Assembly: GCA_030704615.1 (NCBI GenBank)
Contig: CM060731.1
Location: forward strand, 21,700,001-21,764,000
Origin: Takakia lepidozioides
Taxonomy: Eukaryota > Streptophyta > Takakiopsida > Takakiales > Takakiaceae
DNA length: 64,000 nucleotides
Direction of reading: 5' to 3'
Shown: positions 1 to 11,911 of the stretch, piece after piece
Layout of the letters: each line of letters begins with the position of its first letter
Numbering within the stretch: position 1 is the stretch's first letter
The notes under the pieces: model-generated
The model's input: the letters and a program-made list of their open reading frames with translations, nothing else
Database searches by the model: none
Told to the model about the DNA's origin: nothing
Made by a program: the position numbers and the translations under genes

Positions 1-273
1 GGACAGGCCAGTGATACCTCGAATTGTCGAGTCTGGTGGAATCATTGTTTGAATCTGCTTTCAGAATTCATGTGTACTGTTAGAAACAGGGTCAAAAAGT
101 CCCCAAGCATTCGTTCCATCTTGACAGAAATGTGAACATTGCAGATCTCGAACTACAAAGTTGGGTCAACATCAAGTTGTGGGAAGGACTTCAATATGGT
201 TGCATGACTCTTTTATCACAACCTTGTTAGCTCTTGGGAGCTGTATGTGAGTGGCCTATACAACCAAGGGATT

Positions 274-1251
274 ATGTCTTCCGAAATATTGGTGGAATTA
301 TCTGAACACAACAATGGTCCAACGATAAGTTTGACACATGATTTGACAAACGGGCCTACAAGATTATCCAGCTTCAAGTCAGAGACAAATTCACAGGTTG
401 CAAGAGACAAAGGAGAGGTTATAGAGCAGTCCATGGAGCAGTCATCACAAGAGCAATTTGAAAAGAAGAAACAGGTCACTTTGACAAGCATGCACCGGGT
501 TTTCGTGGAATCAATCAACGCATATGCCCTTGTTCTTGTGTTGCTGGCCACTGTGACATATTCTGGTTTCATGCAACCTCCAGGGTCTTTTGATGGGGAT
601 GGATATATAAGAACCTACTCGGATTCCAAGCTGATTCTATTTGTCTACTTCAACAGCTTCTCATTCTTTTTTTCTGTGGCTGATTTGTTGTTATGCCTAA
701 GTGGAAGTTTTGCACCCCTAACCGTGTTGAATCCCGGAATGTTCATCCGTCCAAAGACCCGGCTAGGCGGCACAAATCTGAACTTTAGCATAGAATGGTC
801 AAATATACGTACAACGGCCCCAATCCCCGAGAAGCTATATCTAGAGCAAGCCATAACTCACCAACTGGCAGGATTTGTAGCTTCCACCCTCACCAAATTG
901 GTGTGGATTAACATCTTGTTCACAATCTCGCTAACTTGTTGTGTGGCTGCGTTTGGGTCAGCTGGGTTTGCTATTTTGAGACCGAATGGAGCCCAGCAAA
1001 TGCCAATGATTGTTTCATCAGTTGCCGGCTGCTGCTTGTATTTCGTGTTCCTGATATGGTTGCTGTCTGATTCCTTCAAGTTCTTTTGGCGTGCTGGATT
1101 TGGCCTTGTAGCCTTCAAAGAATCACCACTAGCAGACGCACTAGCAGAGAATGCAGGACATCTGTCGGTTCAGCTGCAATATAGTGAGCCCCCTACAGTC
1201 CATGACAATGGTGATGGTATAGGTCCTTTCCATGAATCAAAAAGCAATTAG
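274..1251 (+). CDS. PGG-domain multi-pass membrane protein (C-terminal exon or single-exon gene)
   Basis: The frame is open from about position 208, with an ATG at 274 and a TAG at 1249-1251. After a polar N-terminal stretch comes a PGG-type domain: a hydrophobic helix beginning AYALVLVLLATVTYSGF, then PPGSFDGDG, then a second long hydrophobic segment. Two more helices follow (near LVWINILFTISLTCCVAAF and IVSSVAGCCLYFVFLIWLL), so four membrane passes are predicted. In plants this domain usually sits C-terminal to ankyrin repeats, but no ankyrin repeat is visible here. A possible 3' splice site (TTGTTAG) at 224-230 means upstream exons could lie outside the window. The tail after about position 1130 is polar and likely cytosolic. 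Family membership is fairly clear; start, complete exon set and biological role are not. Confidence 0.6.
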   Translation: MSSEILVELSEHNNGPTISLTHDLTNGPTRLSSFKSETNSQVARDKGEVIEQSMEQSSQEQFEKKKQVTLTSMHRVFVESINAYALVLVLLATVTYSGFMQPPGSFDGDGYIRTYSDSKLILFVYFNSFSFFFSVADLLLCLSGSFAPLTVLNPGMFIRPKTRLGGTNLNFSIEWSNIRTTAPIPEKLYLEQAITHQLAGFVASTLTKLVWINILFTISLTCCVAAFGSAGFAILRPNGAQQMPMIVSSVAGCCLYFVFLIWLLSDSFKFFWRAGFGLVAFKESPLADALAENAGHLSVQLQYSEPPTVHDNGDGIGPFHESKSN

Positions 1252-2172
1252 ACTCCAGGGCACCACTGCCGTGATGTCACAGTAGGTCTGTTCTAGGAAC
1301 AATGACTCCTTCATATCAGGGATGTGGCAATGATCACTGCCAGAGTGCTTTTCTCCCAGAATTTCATCACTCAATTAGAAGTTGATCCCTCAGACTTAGA
1401 TCTATCACTGGACATTCTTTGGTGTAATTGTCATACAGACACCTGCTTTCAGGTTAATGGATTGAGAACTCTTGTTGAAGTCTACACACAAAATTTCCAT
1501 GTTCCCTTTCTGTCCTGCGGATGATGCGTTGCAAAGTTCCCTGAGTTCGTGTGAGCTAACGTTGTTAAGCCTAACGGTAGAACGGGTATGCCCAAAAGCG
1601 GTTAACGTTAACGGAACCACATAGTTTCTGTTACCCGTTAGCTCATGCCACATCGGCCTTATCTACTCGGGGTGGCTCTTTGGTCCGCCAATCTCTGTGA
1701 TGCTGTGGATACTACAGCAGGCCATGGCCTGCCTCCGACACTTGCATTTCGGATGCACAACCACATGTCTGCCTTTTAGAATCTGAACTCGGTGCGGTGT
1801 CGTGACTAGAGGAAGTGCGTCAGACAGCGAGCAAGGAACAGATGTCAAGATTCGTGTCACAAACATTAGTTTGAGAGAAAGAAGAGTTAACGTCCAGCGA
1901 TATACTGTATACTCTGTGTAGGAGTGTGAGTGCACTCTGTTGAAAAGATAGAGAAATATAGAGAGATATTGAGTGGAGGATTCCGAGCTTGTGTTTTCTA
2001 TTACTGATATCAGCAGCATTGACTTGCTAGTCCTTCATCGAGGGAAATCGGCGTCCGCGAGAAGGATTAGCAGCTGGATGACTTCGAGGATTGAAGTCTT
2101 ACTCGCATTGATATCCGTAGCCATCTTTCTCTGTTGAGCGCGGTTTTTAAGTATTGCACCAGTGAAGGTTTC
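1252..2172. other. Intergenic region with a short inverted repeat
   Basis: No gene is recognised. A perfect 10-bp inverted pair, TGAGCTAACG at 1552-1561 and CGTTAGCTCA at 1636-1645, encloses a segment rich in TTAACG. It may be a tiny MITE-like remnant, but no target duplication is visible. The last few hundred bases would hold the promoter and 5' leader of the next gene. Confidence 0.4.
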
Positions 2173-5100
2173 ATGGCCTCAAGTGTGAGCGTAGGTGCCT
2201 TTCGAGCCCTGGCCGCAGTACCGGCGGCTTCCTCATTATTTGACAAAGGTATCGGTGGCAAACAAGGCTTTTCATCGCCGACATTGAGAAGAGCCTCACA
2301 TTGCAAGCACTGCAAATCTTATGGATTCTTTCCGCCACCATCTTTCCCCCATTCTAAACTTGGTAATGTTTGTAGCCCCTCATTCTTGATCGGTAAATTT
2401 GTTTGAATGAAAAACAGTCGAAATTGTGGGAAATAAAAGCATTCTGTGTCTGGGAAAATAGTGGTAGGCTTTGGAGCTTCATGAACTACCTTTGGACACA
2501 GATACTCTGTTCTTGAGACTTTGATACTAAGCAGGTGGTCTAGTGTTTGAGTGTACCTACAGTGCGTGCAATCTGATCAGTAGAGTATAAGCCATGTATT
2601 AGTGGACTGATGTGTGTTCCATCCTCAGTATTTTCAGGTTTGAATTGCCTGACATCCAAATAAGGAAACCCTGAGCCCTGGACCTGAATGCAATCTTGTA
2701 GCTAACAAGGGGTACTGCAGGGCATATAGAACTATGAGCGTAGTGCTGACATATATATCTTGTGTATGATCATCTTGTGGATAGTTTTAGACAATTAAGA
2801 ACCTGGAAGTATGTTTGCACTTAGAGATGTCGGTGAAAGGACCTTGTCACGGATCCAGAGCATATGCATTGGTTGATGGCCATCTCTTCTATGTATGTCG
2901 TCCTGTAACATGTTCAAGGAGTGAGAGCACCAGACATAGTCTAGTCAAGGTATGTTATCTTCTGCTACCAAAAGAATGTTTCAACTGCTCGGGACTGATA
3001 TAGTTGAACAGAATCTCAAGAAGCAGACAAAGCCCAGGCTTGCTTGAGGCCTTGAAGTTGTTGACGAAATCAAAGAACTGAATTATGTGTATGTGTTCAA
3101 TCTGTTTACCAGTTGCATTCCAAATCAGAGCGGAGGCCAGTGGTTCTGAAGATGGAACAAGTACTTCTACAGCAACAAAACCTGTAGAAATATGTGCTGT
3201 GGACAAGCTTGTTGAGGGCATCTCGTTTGGTCAACTGTGTGATGAATTTCAGTGCGTAAGCAGCCCTGCTGTAGAGAAAACAGCTCGGCAGCTCCTTAAG
3301 GATATTTTGGAAATTCGAGAAGGCAAGAGGTCAATAGGGATCTTTGGTGTCTTTGTGCAATATAAGGTAATCCTGCCTTCAGTGTGAGATTGACCTTTTC
3401 TCCTAAAATGCTGCAGCACTTGTAATTTAGGATTGGTGATGTTTCTATCACCAAAAACAGAATATTCTGTTGGTGTGGCCTGTCTAAGCACTTTGAGGTC
3501 TCATTTACCTCTTTCCCCTGCCTCTGACTTGCAACAGCCATGTTGCTGCAATTCCGTCCTGCGTTGCCCTACTCAATATTTGAAAATCTTGGATGGAGAA
3601 ATGCACTGAAGTCTTGAGGGGTGATGCTTTGTACGATCCTGGAGTTAACTTTGTACAGAAAATGAGAAAAAAGAAAAAATAGCTGGAAGAGAGGTCTCCT
3701 CTATATCTCTGTATAATTCATAATAGAAGATATGCCCGGCCTCACCTACACGTGTCCCAAAAATCACCTCAAACATGTGAAGTGGGTTAGTGAGGATGCA
3801 GTGTGAGGTGAATGGCGGACATTCTTGCATGCTATAGCTGTCCAATATGTTGTTGGAACGAAAATTTCAGTCTTGTTCGTAAACCTCAACCTCACGTCTG
3901 CATTTAATTTATTGCTCACAACGTTACCCTTTCGAAACGTGCTGACAATGTGATGAGTAGCAATCCACTTATTACTTTCCGTTCTTTCAATGACTTGTAG
4001 AATAAACAGACAGTATTCCTGATGGCAAACGGTAGAATCTGCTTTTGTAAGTTTCACACAGTATAAATGTCTCCCATTCTTTTGGATGTACAAACTGCAG
4101 CATCTTAGGAGATGCCTTTCTGTTGTATCGAGGTGCTAACGATGATGCTCCTCGTTTGAATATCTGCACCGCTAAAACATGAACATGACGATGGAGTCTG
4201 CTGAGTTCCATTTGATGTTGTTCTTCTCTAGTTTTCTTCTGGACTTGGCATGCTGAAGTAGTCGTCGTGTGTGGTCTAGGTGACTATATTCCATTCTCAT
4301 TATTGACTATCCTTCAGGATCCATTAAGGTCATTCAAAGGACGGGAGAAGTATAAGAGGGCCAACTGGATCAAGACTGCATTGGATAACCCTTCTGTGGT
4401 ATGGTATTTCAACTTCATTTTGATTCAGTATAGGACAGTTCATTTGAAGATGACTTTTTGGGTGGTCCACATCTGGCTCGCACAAACCAAGATCGTGTTT
4501 GTCTTCCGTTCTCTTCTTAGAGTTTCGCTCTACTTGATGTGGTATGAGCAACAGAAGAGTGTTGCTCGAGTAGCCCGTATTGAAGGCGTAGGACTGGTTC
4601 TTGGACTAGTCTTCAGATGCAGTCACATTCACTGTCTGCCAGTGTTCCATTGTCCAATGGATGTCACTTCAAAGGAAGAGAGAAAGAAAGAGAGAGGGGA
4701 AGTGGAGCAGGGATAAGCAACAGAACCGTGTTTGAAAAAGCGAAGTAAGACTCTCCTGTGGCCAGCAGCTGAGAGAGAGGTAGAGCCACCCAGTCCAATT
4801 GACTGCAGAGGTGTCACTCATGGGGTGCATAGGATTGTTTTTCTGTTAAAAAGAAGTCCTATGTGGGGTTCGTCATGCAGTGATTTCACGCTTGGGAAGT
4901 CAAGTCTGCAAAAGTGTAATTGAGACACATAAGGTGATCCTCCAATCTCTGCTGCGGTTTGACCCAGGCAGTGCGCCAGATGACGATGGAATCGACAAGT
5001 GTGCTTAACGTCAAGTGGACCCTACGAGGGAGGCCAAAGCTTCCTCCAGCTTCACTTCTAGGTGGGGATGTCGTTCTCAATGTCAATTCGACATTCACTT

Positions 5101-5708
5101 TGAATCAAATAAGTGGCCAAGTGACAGAGCATGAGGATGACTGGGATTTGTCGGGCTCCAATCCTTTGGGACAAGCATATTTTTGGACATCACGGTTGGC
5201 ATTTTCAACAGTGGAAGGAGGAAAGGATGCTGCTGAAACAGTGACAGGTCTAAGCAAGTTGATCGACAAAGGCAGGGATGACAATCGTTCTCCTTATTTC
5301 CCAGATCCATCTGGGGACCCAAGAAAGGTACAGTTTGCAGATTTGACCTTTTGCATCTGGTTTTTGCAAGGCTTGGATTAGCACTCCTCTACCACTCGCG
5401 TTTCAATGGAGAATGATTGTGTCCCGTTAGTGCTGTGCAATGACATTGTGTAATCCTGACGATTGGCAGAAGTGAGCATTTGTCATTTTAAACCTACAAG
5501 ATGTTCACAAAGTTAGTCTGATCGGTATTTCAAACAGACAGAGAATTTGTTGTGCCTATGTACAGGTGTGGATGCTCGATTTTGAGACTTCTCTTGTTGT
5601 TTGCAGTTCTTCCAAGTTGATGACAACCCCCAGAGAGACTTTTATCAGCTGGGCCTTGTGCTTGCACTACTCTATCTCGTGGTTCAATTTTTGAGATTAA
5701 CCCTCTAA
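2173..5708 (+). CDS. DUF2358-family protein, probably plastid-targeted
   Basis: Five exons join into one open frame of 328 codons: 2173-2362, 3113-3366, 4318-4398, 4968-5327 and 5607-5708. Every intron has GT-AG ends and the phases agree (1, 0, 0, 0). The first 60 or so residues are rich in Ser, Ala and basic residues with few acids, like a chloroplast transit peptide. The core resembles the plant DUF2358 (SnoaL-like fold) family: SSPAVEKTARQLLKDILEIR, then DPLRSFKGREKYKRANW, then KWTLRGRPK and NSTFTLNQISGQVTEHEDDW. The protein ends PDPSGDPRKFFQVDD followed by a hydrophobic helix (LGLVLALLYLVVQFL), which suggests a C-terminal membrane anchor. Function is unknown. The gene looks intact, and the ATG at 2173 was chosen because upstream codons give only a TTG alternative. 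Confidence 0.82.
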
Positions 5709-5992
5709 ATAGGCCAGCTCCCCAAGGAAATCCAGTGAGGTATTATTCACGATGTGCGTCACATGTACTATATGTCACTCTTGTAAACTTCATACTAAGG
5801 AATTAAGGTCTTCTTTGTGTGACCTTCAGCTTAAGGTAGCTGAAAACAGGAACTGTATTTTTATGGCCTGGTTTACCTTGTTGGCTAGACAACCTGGCTT
5901 TTCTCAACAGGTTTGGAATCAGACTTTCAAATTACATATACAACTTCTTAGAGACTCTCTAACAGTTTTCACACTTTAGTAAAGGGGGCTGT
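5709..5992. other. 3' flank of the DUF2358 gene
   Basis: This stretch probably holds the 3' untranslated region. No other feature is recognised. Confidence 0.3.
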
Positions 5993-6560
5993 CAGTGCAG
6001 ACGTTTTGCATTTCCCTGTGACATACACCTGATTTATGAAAAGTAACTGACCATTTCCCAGGACTTAGAGCTAATCTCTTCTCTTACCTTTTCCCCTTGT
6101 GAATTGGACTGCTGGTACAATGCTTTTCGCGTCCACTGTGTTTTTGTTATAAAATTGGAAGAAAGTATAATGATAGAAGTTGGCCCATGGTTTACTGGTG
6201 CCGTTGATTGCTATATTTTATGGTTTTTGGCCCAAATTTCTGTACAACTATTTTAGGAGCGATTCAGTCTTACATTTTTCTTTGTAAGAGGAGACGGGTA
6301 TATATTACATGGTGATGGACACATAGAAGCAGTTGGACTGCTTCACCCTCTGCGAGGGTATAGGACTGCGTAGGATCTGGACATTAATTCAGTGTGCTGA
6401 CTATGTGTTTCATGGCTCCAGCACTTCTTGCCAGCATCCTGGAGGCTCATTTGCGTGTCAATCTGGTCAAGTCATTCCAAGTCTGGGATAGATTTACAAC
6501 ATTGCTCTTTCCAAGATTGTTGTCAACATCAAGCTCTAAAATTTGCATGGAATGCTACAC
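5993..6560. repeat. Duplicated FDH-flank block, copy 1
   Basis: This block matches 16660-17250 with modest divergence. Landmarks are TTTCCCTGTGACA, TGATTTATGAAAAGTAACTG, GGTATATATTACATGGTGAT and AAGATTGTTGTCAACATCA. Further downstream the neighbouring sequence (6555-7280) matches 51215-52010, which ends in FDH exons. The blocks therefore look like pieces of one ancestral FDH 3' flank that was duplicated and broken up. Confidence 0.6.
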
Positions 6561-6699
6561 ATGGATTTCTGTGATGTGCTGGTGCAGGTGAATGAATTGG
6601 AAACTGCAATTGACAAGTAACCACTGAAACGCAGATAGCTGTGCAAAACGGAATTGATATGGTTTGCTTGCACCTTCCCCCCGGGGCAAGGATTACACT

Positions 6700-6800
6700 A
6701 TAGTATATAGTATATATAGTATGTACTATAGTATGTATATAGTCTATAGTATATATATAGATTATACTAGATACTATCCTACTTGTAGGATACTATATAC
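6700..6800. repeat. TATAGTA-type microsatellite
   Basis: This is a low-complexity run of TATAG, TATATA and TACTATAG units. A longer relative lies at 51358-51515 at the same position relative to FDH exons, so both copies descend from one duplicated flank. Confidence 0.8.
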
Positions 6801-6910
6801 CGTGTCAACACTACCATAGCCTCCATTTGCTTTTGTTAAACTGCCAGTGTGGGGTGATCATGCTCTTTGCTACTGGCAGAAAGTATTTCACCGAGGGCAG
6901 AAGATGGTGA

Positions 6911-7277
6911 TCCAAGGTACTGAGGGGCAAGTTTGCCTCGCGCACTATGTAATACTCTTCTGGAAATGGCTGGTGCTTGAACCACCGGTCCAGCATGTCC
7001 GTAACTCCAGCTGCGATCCGAGCCTGCGGTCACATAACCCTGTCAATCTGTCTGCAAGCAAGCCATGGCTATGCTTCGATCGAGTTTTCCGATGGAACAA
7101 TCTATTCATGCATCCGACTTGGATATCAGGAAGGAAAAGAGGGAGTGGATTGGAAGGGAAGTGCCTGCGCATCCAGTGTGGCGCCTGAGGTGTGCGGGGT
7201 CATAGCATGGTGGGGCATGTAGCGCCATGGATGATCCTTTGGTGTTGGCTGCTGATCCCATACATCGCCACCGCAGC
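6911..7277 (-). pseudogene. Formate dehydrogenase fragment (exons 7 and 8)
   Basis: Minus-strand exon 7 (7277-7165) encodes the conserved [16 protein letters not shown] and MTPHTSG region of FDH, which includes the catalytic Gln and His. Exon 8 starts at 7023 and encodes [17 protein letters not shown], but one C is missing compared with the copy at 51.6 kb, so the last residues are out of frame. The intron 7 donor is CAG|GCACTT, where the intact gene has CAG|GTATGT. Upstream of exon 7, intron sequence like that of the intact gene continues to about 7503 and then stops. No exons 1-6 are present nearby, so this is a non-coding relic. Confidence 0.8.
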
Positions 7278-7503
7278 CTGCATCCCCACACCACTTGAGT
7301 GGCTTTGTTCCACAATGGAAAGGTTCAAGTATTTGACTTTGCCATTGTCATTGTTGCTCACTGTATCCTCATACACACAGCTCTTGAATGATGTGGAATC
7401 TAGAGCACTTGCAAATTTTGAGATTCATCGGAGTAATATGTCATCTCCCCAAGCACCCTCCCTATATATAACCTTCGTCCAAGCTTCTAACTATCTAGAT
7501 GTG

Positions 7504-8049
7504 GGTGGGCCAAGACTCACCGCAACTCATCACCGGGAGTCGAGGGTGTTCGTGGTGGTTCGCCATAAAATGGCATGGTTGTTTGTGAAACCCCTGCGGA
7601 CAGCTACAGAAGTATATATAGGGAGTAGTAACCTCGAGAACGGTGCAAGCCCGTTGGTGACCAAAAACTAATGAGTAAGCGAGCGAGCCAGAAAGCGACC
7701 AAAGAGTGGGGAGCTGTTCCGGACTGCCAACTACTAAAGGGAATTCTGTTGGTTCCAAATCGTTGGAGGGTACTTTGGGGGATCAAAGGGGGGGACCGTT
7801 ATGCCCCGGTGAGCAGCCGGGAGCTCCAAGTTGGCCCGGCGGCCAGGTTGGGAGTTAGGCGCGCGCATCAAGCGAGTAACTATGACTTGAGGAGGGAGCT
7901 TACCGAAGTGAGGTGCGCGACATGCCATGATACCTTCAGCACGCAGAGCGTCAGAAAGGTCATGCCCAACCAAATGACCCAAGAGAACATGCGATTGGCC
8001 TTCGTGCAACCAAGAAAGACCGAGGGCTTCCCCCCAGGGGGCTGTATGG
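7504..8049. other. Unclassified sequence between FDH fragment and LINE end
   Basis: The sequence is GC-richer than its surroundings. A minus-strand frame is open and runs on from the LINE reading frame, but it loses reverse-transcriptase similarity after about 8050. No known domain is recognised. It may be a fragment of another retroelement joined to the truncated LINE. Confidence 0.3.
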
Positions 8050-8503
8050 GCAGCCACCGTGGAGTCCTTTATCTTGGATAAAATCTCTTTAAACTTACTC
8101 CAGTTTATATTCAGACCCGAAGCAGCACAGAATTGCGACAAAGCGAGCAGGGCCCGATCCACATTTCCCATAGTGTTGTTATCAATTAACAAAGAAGTAT
8201 CATCAGCATATAGCGAGGATTTTATACTGTAATTTGGGATAGATCGGTGCTGGATTTTAAGCCCCACCACATCTGGCCTGCTATGTAGGAGATGGCTGAG
8301 GCCATCTGCAGCAATAATAAACAGAAAGGGAGATAGCGGGCACCCTTGTCTCACCGAGCGGAAAAGAGGGAAGGACCTTGAGATGGATCCATTGACCAAC
8401 ACCTTACTAGATGTTGATTGAAGAAGAATGGTAATCCATTTGAGGAAGTTGTCCGTTATACCACAATTTTGAATCACCCCCAACAGATAGGACCACTCAA
8501 TAT
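8050..8503 (-). pseudogene. LINE reverse transcriptase, distal part (separated by transposon insertion)
   Basis: The minus-strand frame shows the L1-type reverse-transcriptase signatures VRQGCPLSPFLFIIAADGLS and YADDT, the catalytic box, followed by LSQFCAASGLNINWSKF. It is the direct continuation of the frame at 11912-12264. The inserted DNA plus one TA is 3406 bp, and subtracting it puts both parts in the same reading frame. Similarity ends near 8050, so the thumb, C-terminal domain and 3' end of the LINE are missing. Confidence 0.8.
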
Positions 8504-8896
8504 TAAGGTAGCGACATCTAAAAGTGTGCGTTGCCTTTATCTGTCCCCTATTTTTGATGAATGAGTCACCCTTTTCATCCTAGTACTATGCACTTTCGCA
8601 ATGGAGGTAGTTCAAGGTTCATTATTACTTTGGATTAGGTACACTAGCGGGTGTTTTTGGAGTAAAAGGGGGTTAATTAATGGTGGATTAGAGAAGCTAA
8701 TTAAACAGCCGACTAATGATTCTCATTTCAAATTCCTCATTTGTTTTTGAAAGTGGAGGCGGGTGTTTTGGGACAACGGCTAGTTAATACAGCAGTTAGG
8801 CATGAATGCAAATAGGATTCACTCTATATACTGCTATAGTGCACACACTTTATCACACTTCAGTTTACTACAATAGCAATTCGTGGAGCGATAGAC

Positions 8897-10573
8897 ATGG
8901 ATTTCCGTCCTAGCCAGTCATTGAGATTACTACCAGACACAGAGGAGGAACACAATGCTACCCAAGAGCACAATAATGATAGTAGTGATCGTGAGAGTGA
9001 GGAATCTGGAGGTACTAGACAACAGCCAGGGCAAAGAGGCAAGGGATCTGAGGACGATGAGTATGAGAATTTTGCATGGGCACAAGACCCGGCCGAGGAG
9101 TGGACGGAAGTGCATTATGCAGCTGGAGTCGGAGGACCGGCTGTAGTTCCAGATGAGGCACCTGCTAGGGAGTCCCCACCACCAATCGATGTAACTCCAG
9201 TCTCGAGACGAGCATCCCAGCAAACACCTACAAGGAATTATGGAGGGCCCCAATTATATGCAGTCGGGGAAGGGATCAACTCGCGTACCAGATCAGGTGC
9301 TCGGCCCCGCCAAAATGGCAATTGGAGTGACCAAGCTCTTGCTGGCGCCTTGGCAGCAATCGAGGCTGGGTCGTCAAACCTAGGTGCTGCAAGACAATTC
9401 ACCATACCTGCAGCTACTCTATGGGCCCACATGTATGGAACCATTCGTAGCAGACGTCGTGGCAAACATGGGGTTATGACTGATGAAGAAGAACGATTGT
9501 TGGTAGCATACATTGAGAGAATGCAGGACGTAGGGCATCCATTGACACTAACTCAGATCGGATTGAAGTTGGGTGAGATCTGTCAGCTAAGGATTACACC
9601 GTTCGTCAATGGAATACCTGGTTTGGGATGGCTACGCTGGTTTAGGGAGAGACACCATCATCTAAGCCTATGAGTTGCTCAAGGTCTGGAGCAGGGAAGG
9701 GCCAAGGGCCTCTGCCAAGAGAATGTTGACAGCTTCTATGCTAACCTAGGCAATCTATACAACAAAAACAACTACGACCAAGAGCGGATTTGGAACTGTG
9801 ACGAGTCGGGGGCGCAGGCAGGAAGAAATGGCGGGGCCAGAGTGCTGGCCAAGACTGGATCTCGCACGGTGCACTCCATTTGTCCAGATGAGAGGGAGTG
9901 GCTCTCTGTATTGACCTGCATTAATGCAGCAGGTAGTTCAATTCCTAATTTTTACATTTTCAAAGGCAAACGCTTTCGTCGTAACTACATTGAGAGATGT
10001 GAGACGGGGGCCACAATGGCAATGCAACCAAAAGCATGGATGACAGGGATCATATTCTCTAAATGGATCTCACATTTTCTTGCATCAGTTAGAGGCATGG
10101 GGAACGAGATTACAGAGGAGAGGAGACATCTGCTGATCCTTGATGGCCATAACAACCATGTCACAATCAATGTTGTCCACCAAGCTAGGTCAGTTGGACT
10201 CGATCTGATCACGTTGCCATCCCATACATCGCACGCACTGCAACCTCTGGATGTCTCCGTATTCAAGCCCTTCAAGACTGCATTTCGAAACTACAGGGAT
10301 ATATGGAGTATAGCAAACAAAGGGAAGCCAGCAAACAAAGAGAATCTGGCGCAATGGGTTTCTTTGGGATTGAAGAAGGCACTATCAGAAGTCAACATTA
10401 AAAAAGGATTCTCCACCACCGGGATCTGGCCTCTACGGCCTATTGCAATGGCAAACAAGATGGGGCCATCATCTACTTTTGCACAAGATCCACCTGCAGA
10501 AGATCAAGATCACACAGCGAAGACAATCAATCACATGAGGACAAGCAACCAGATCCAGCCATTGAAGAGGTGA
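8897..10573 (+). pseudogene. DDE_1 (pogo/CENP-B-like) transposase, one in-frame stop
   Basis: One frame runs from an ATG at 8897 to 10573 (558 codons), broken only by TGA at 9671-9673. The N-terminal third is acidic and polar. It is followed by a helix-turn-helix stretch (NWSDQALAGALAAIEAG, then TIPAATLWAHM) and a second CENPB-type segment (MTDEEERLLVAYIERMQDVG). The catalytic core has the three acidic positions: the Asp of WNCDESGAQ, the Asp of LILDGHNNH and the Asp of HALQPLDVSVFKPFK about 35 residues later, with PSHTSH before it. The protein would bind the terminal repeats and cut DNA for cut-and-paste movement. The stop may be a C-to-T decay of an Arg CGA codon. Confidence 0.85.
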
Positions 10574-10620
10574 TAGGCAACATGGTTCCCGAAACCCAAG
10601 AGGAATGTATGCACTAGTAT

Positions 10621-11043
10621 GTGCATATGGAGGATGATGACGGGCCCACAGATCAGGCCCCTAATGATGAGAGCAGCCAGGAATCCCAACCACTTGCCCG
10701 AGACCGGGAGCTCTCGATGCTCGCATTCACGGGTCCCACTAATATAGCCAGGTTTCTCACCCTTGCGGAGGCTCCTGCACCCACTAGAAGACGAACGACT
10801 CAAGAGCAAGTGTTAATGGATTACTCCAAATCCATAATTATGACCAGCGACGACTACGTCAACTCCCTTAAGCAGAAAACACGACTCAAGGCGGAAGCAA
10901 TTGCAGCCAAAGAGAAGAAACAAGAGGACCAGCGCATTGCACAGGAAAAGAAGGTAGCAAAAAAAATAGCCAAGCAAGAGGCGACTCGGATCAGAAAGGA
11001 AGAAGCGGCAGCAAAGAAAACATATGCCACTTCTGCTCAGTAG
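10621..11043 (+). pseudogene. Lysine-rich C-terminal part of the transposase, or small second ORF
   Basis: This frame of 140 codons lies 47 bp after the transposase stop and in a different phase. It is acidic at the start, then strongly charged (KKQEDQRIAQEKKVAKKIAK), which predicts a coiled coil. Plant DDE_1 transposases often have such lysine- and glutamate-rich tails. A frameshift separating it from the main transposase is therefore more likely than an independent gene. Confidence 0.5.
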
Positions 11044-11911
11044 GTCCCTCCTGTAATGCCATACATTGTTCCTTGACATGCACTTAAAGGTGTCATGAGT
11101 GCACAAGGTGTGCACCTACACCTTTCTCAAAAAATTACCAAAACCAAGCCATGTGTGGGCCCAGATATACCCACCTCCCAACAGGGAAATCCGTGCATCT
11201 ACCTATGGAAGGACCCATAACTTACCTTGCATGAATCACAACTTGTGCAAAATCTGACCATTCAGGTATCAAATAGAACCCCTAAATCTGCCCTGAGATG
11301 ACCTACAAATCCTCAGACATGGCCATCTCATAACCTTAAAGTAACCATCCCATAGACACACCTGGAAGACTCCAGAGCCCCCTCATTTCCCATTCTCCCG
11401 CCATTCCAAGGCAACTCCCGCCACAGACCTGCTCCTCCTTGTTCGTGGACTTTAGGGTGTCTTCAGTTATGCATGCTCTCACTGCCTTCCATCAATCACA
11501 CCCCTATGTGGTGTCAAGTGTGGGACCCCATGTAACTGATGCCCGTGTGCCCAGCTAGAAGCCACGGTGACGAATTGGCTGGTGTCTTCACCCTTTTTCT
11601 TTGCTCGACATCGCCGGATTGCCATGGCTTGCTTATACCTGCATATGTTCGGAATCGATCCACAGAACGGGGCATGGTGCCTGATGGGCCCTCCCGACTT
11701 CAGCAGTGCCTGCAAGCGATCGCCATACTCCCCCAATGCCTTGTTTGACTTTGATAATTCATATATAATACATTAATGATTGGAAAATTATGTGCTTTAC
11801 ACAACAGATTGTTGCTTCATTTGCTATTCAACTCATGTAATTTTTGTGGACACCGCACCCTTTGAGCATTGCACACTACTTAAAAGCACACTTTTAGATG
11901 CCGCTACCTTA

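Larger units (their letters stand above)
8506..11909 (+). mobile_element. pogo-like DNA transposon with 24-bp terminal inverted repeats
   Basis: The element is 3404 bp. Its ends are near-perfect 24-bp inverted repeats at 8506-8529 and 11886-11909, reading AGGTAGCGRCATC...AAGTGTGC and differing at one base. It is flanked by TA on both sides (8504-8505 and 11910-11911), the target duplication expected for Tc1/mariner/pogo elements. The target was a LINE reverse-transcriptase gene, whose frame matches across the two sides. Inside are a plus-strand DDE transposase with one in-frame stop and a lysine-rich frame downstream. Sequence between 11044 and 11885 is non-coding. Confidence 0.9.

Noticed and set aside
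1405-2019. Minus-strand ORFs between the first two genes
   Set aside because: No domain, no splice context, and they span the short inverted repeat.
6700-6800. TATAG-rich run as a regulatory or replication-origin element
   Set aside because: It is a microsatellite duplicated with its flank at 51.4 kb, with no other origin or promoter feature.
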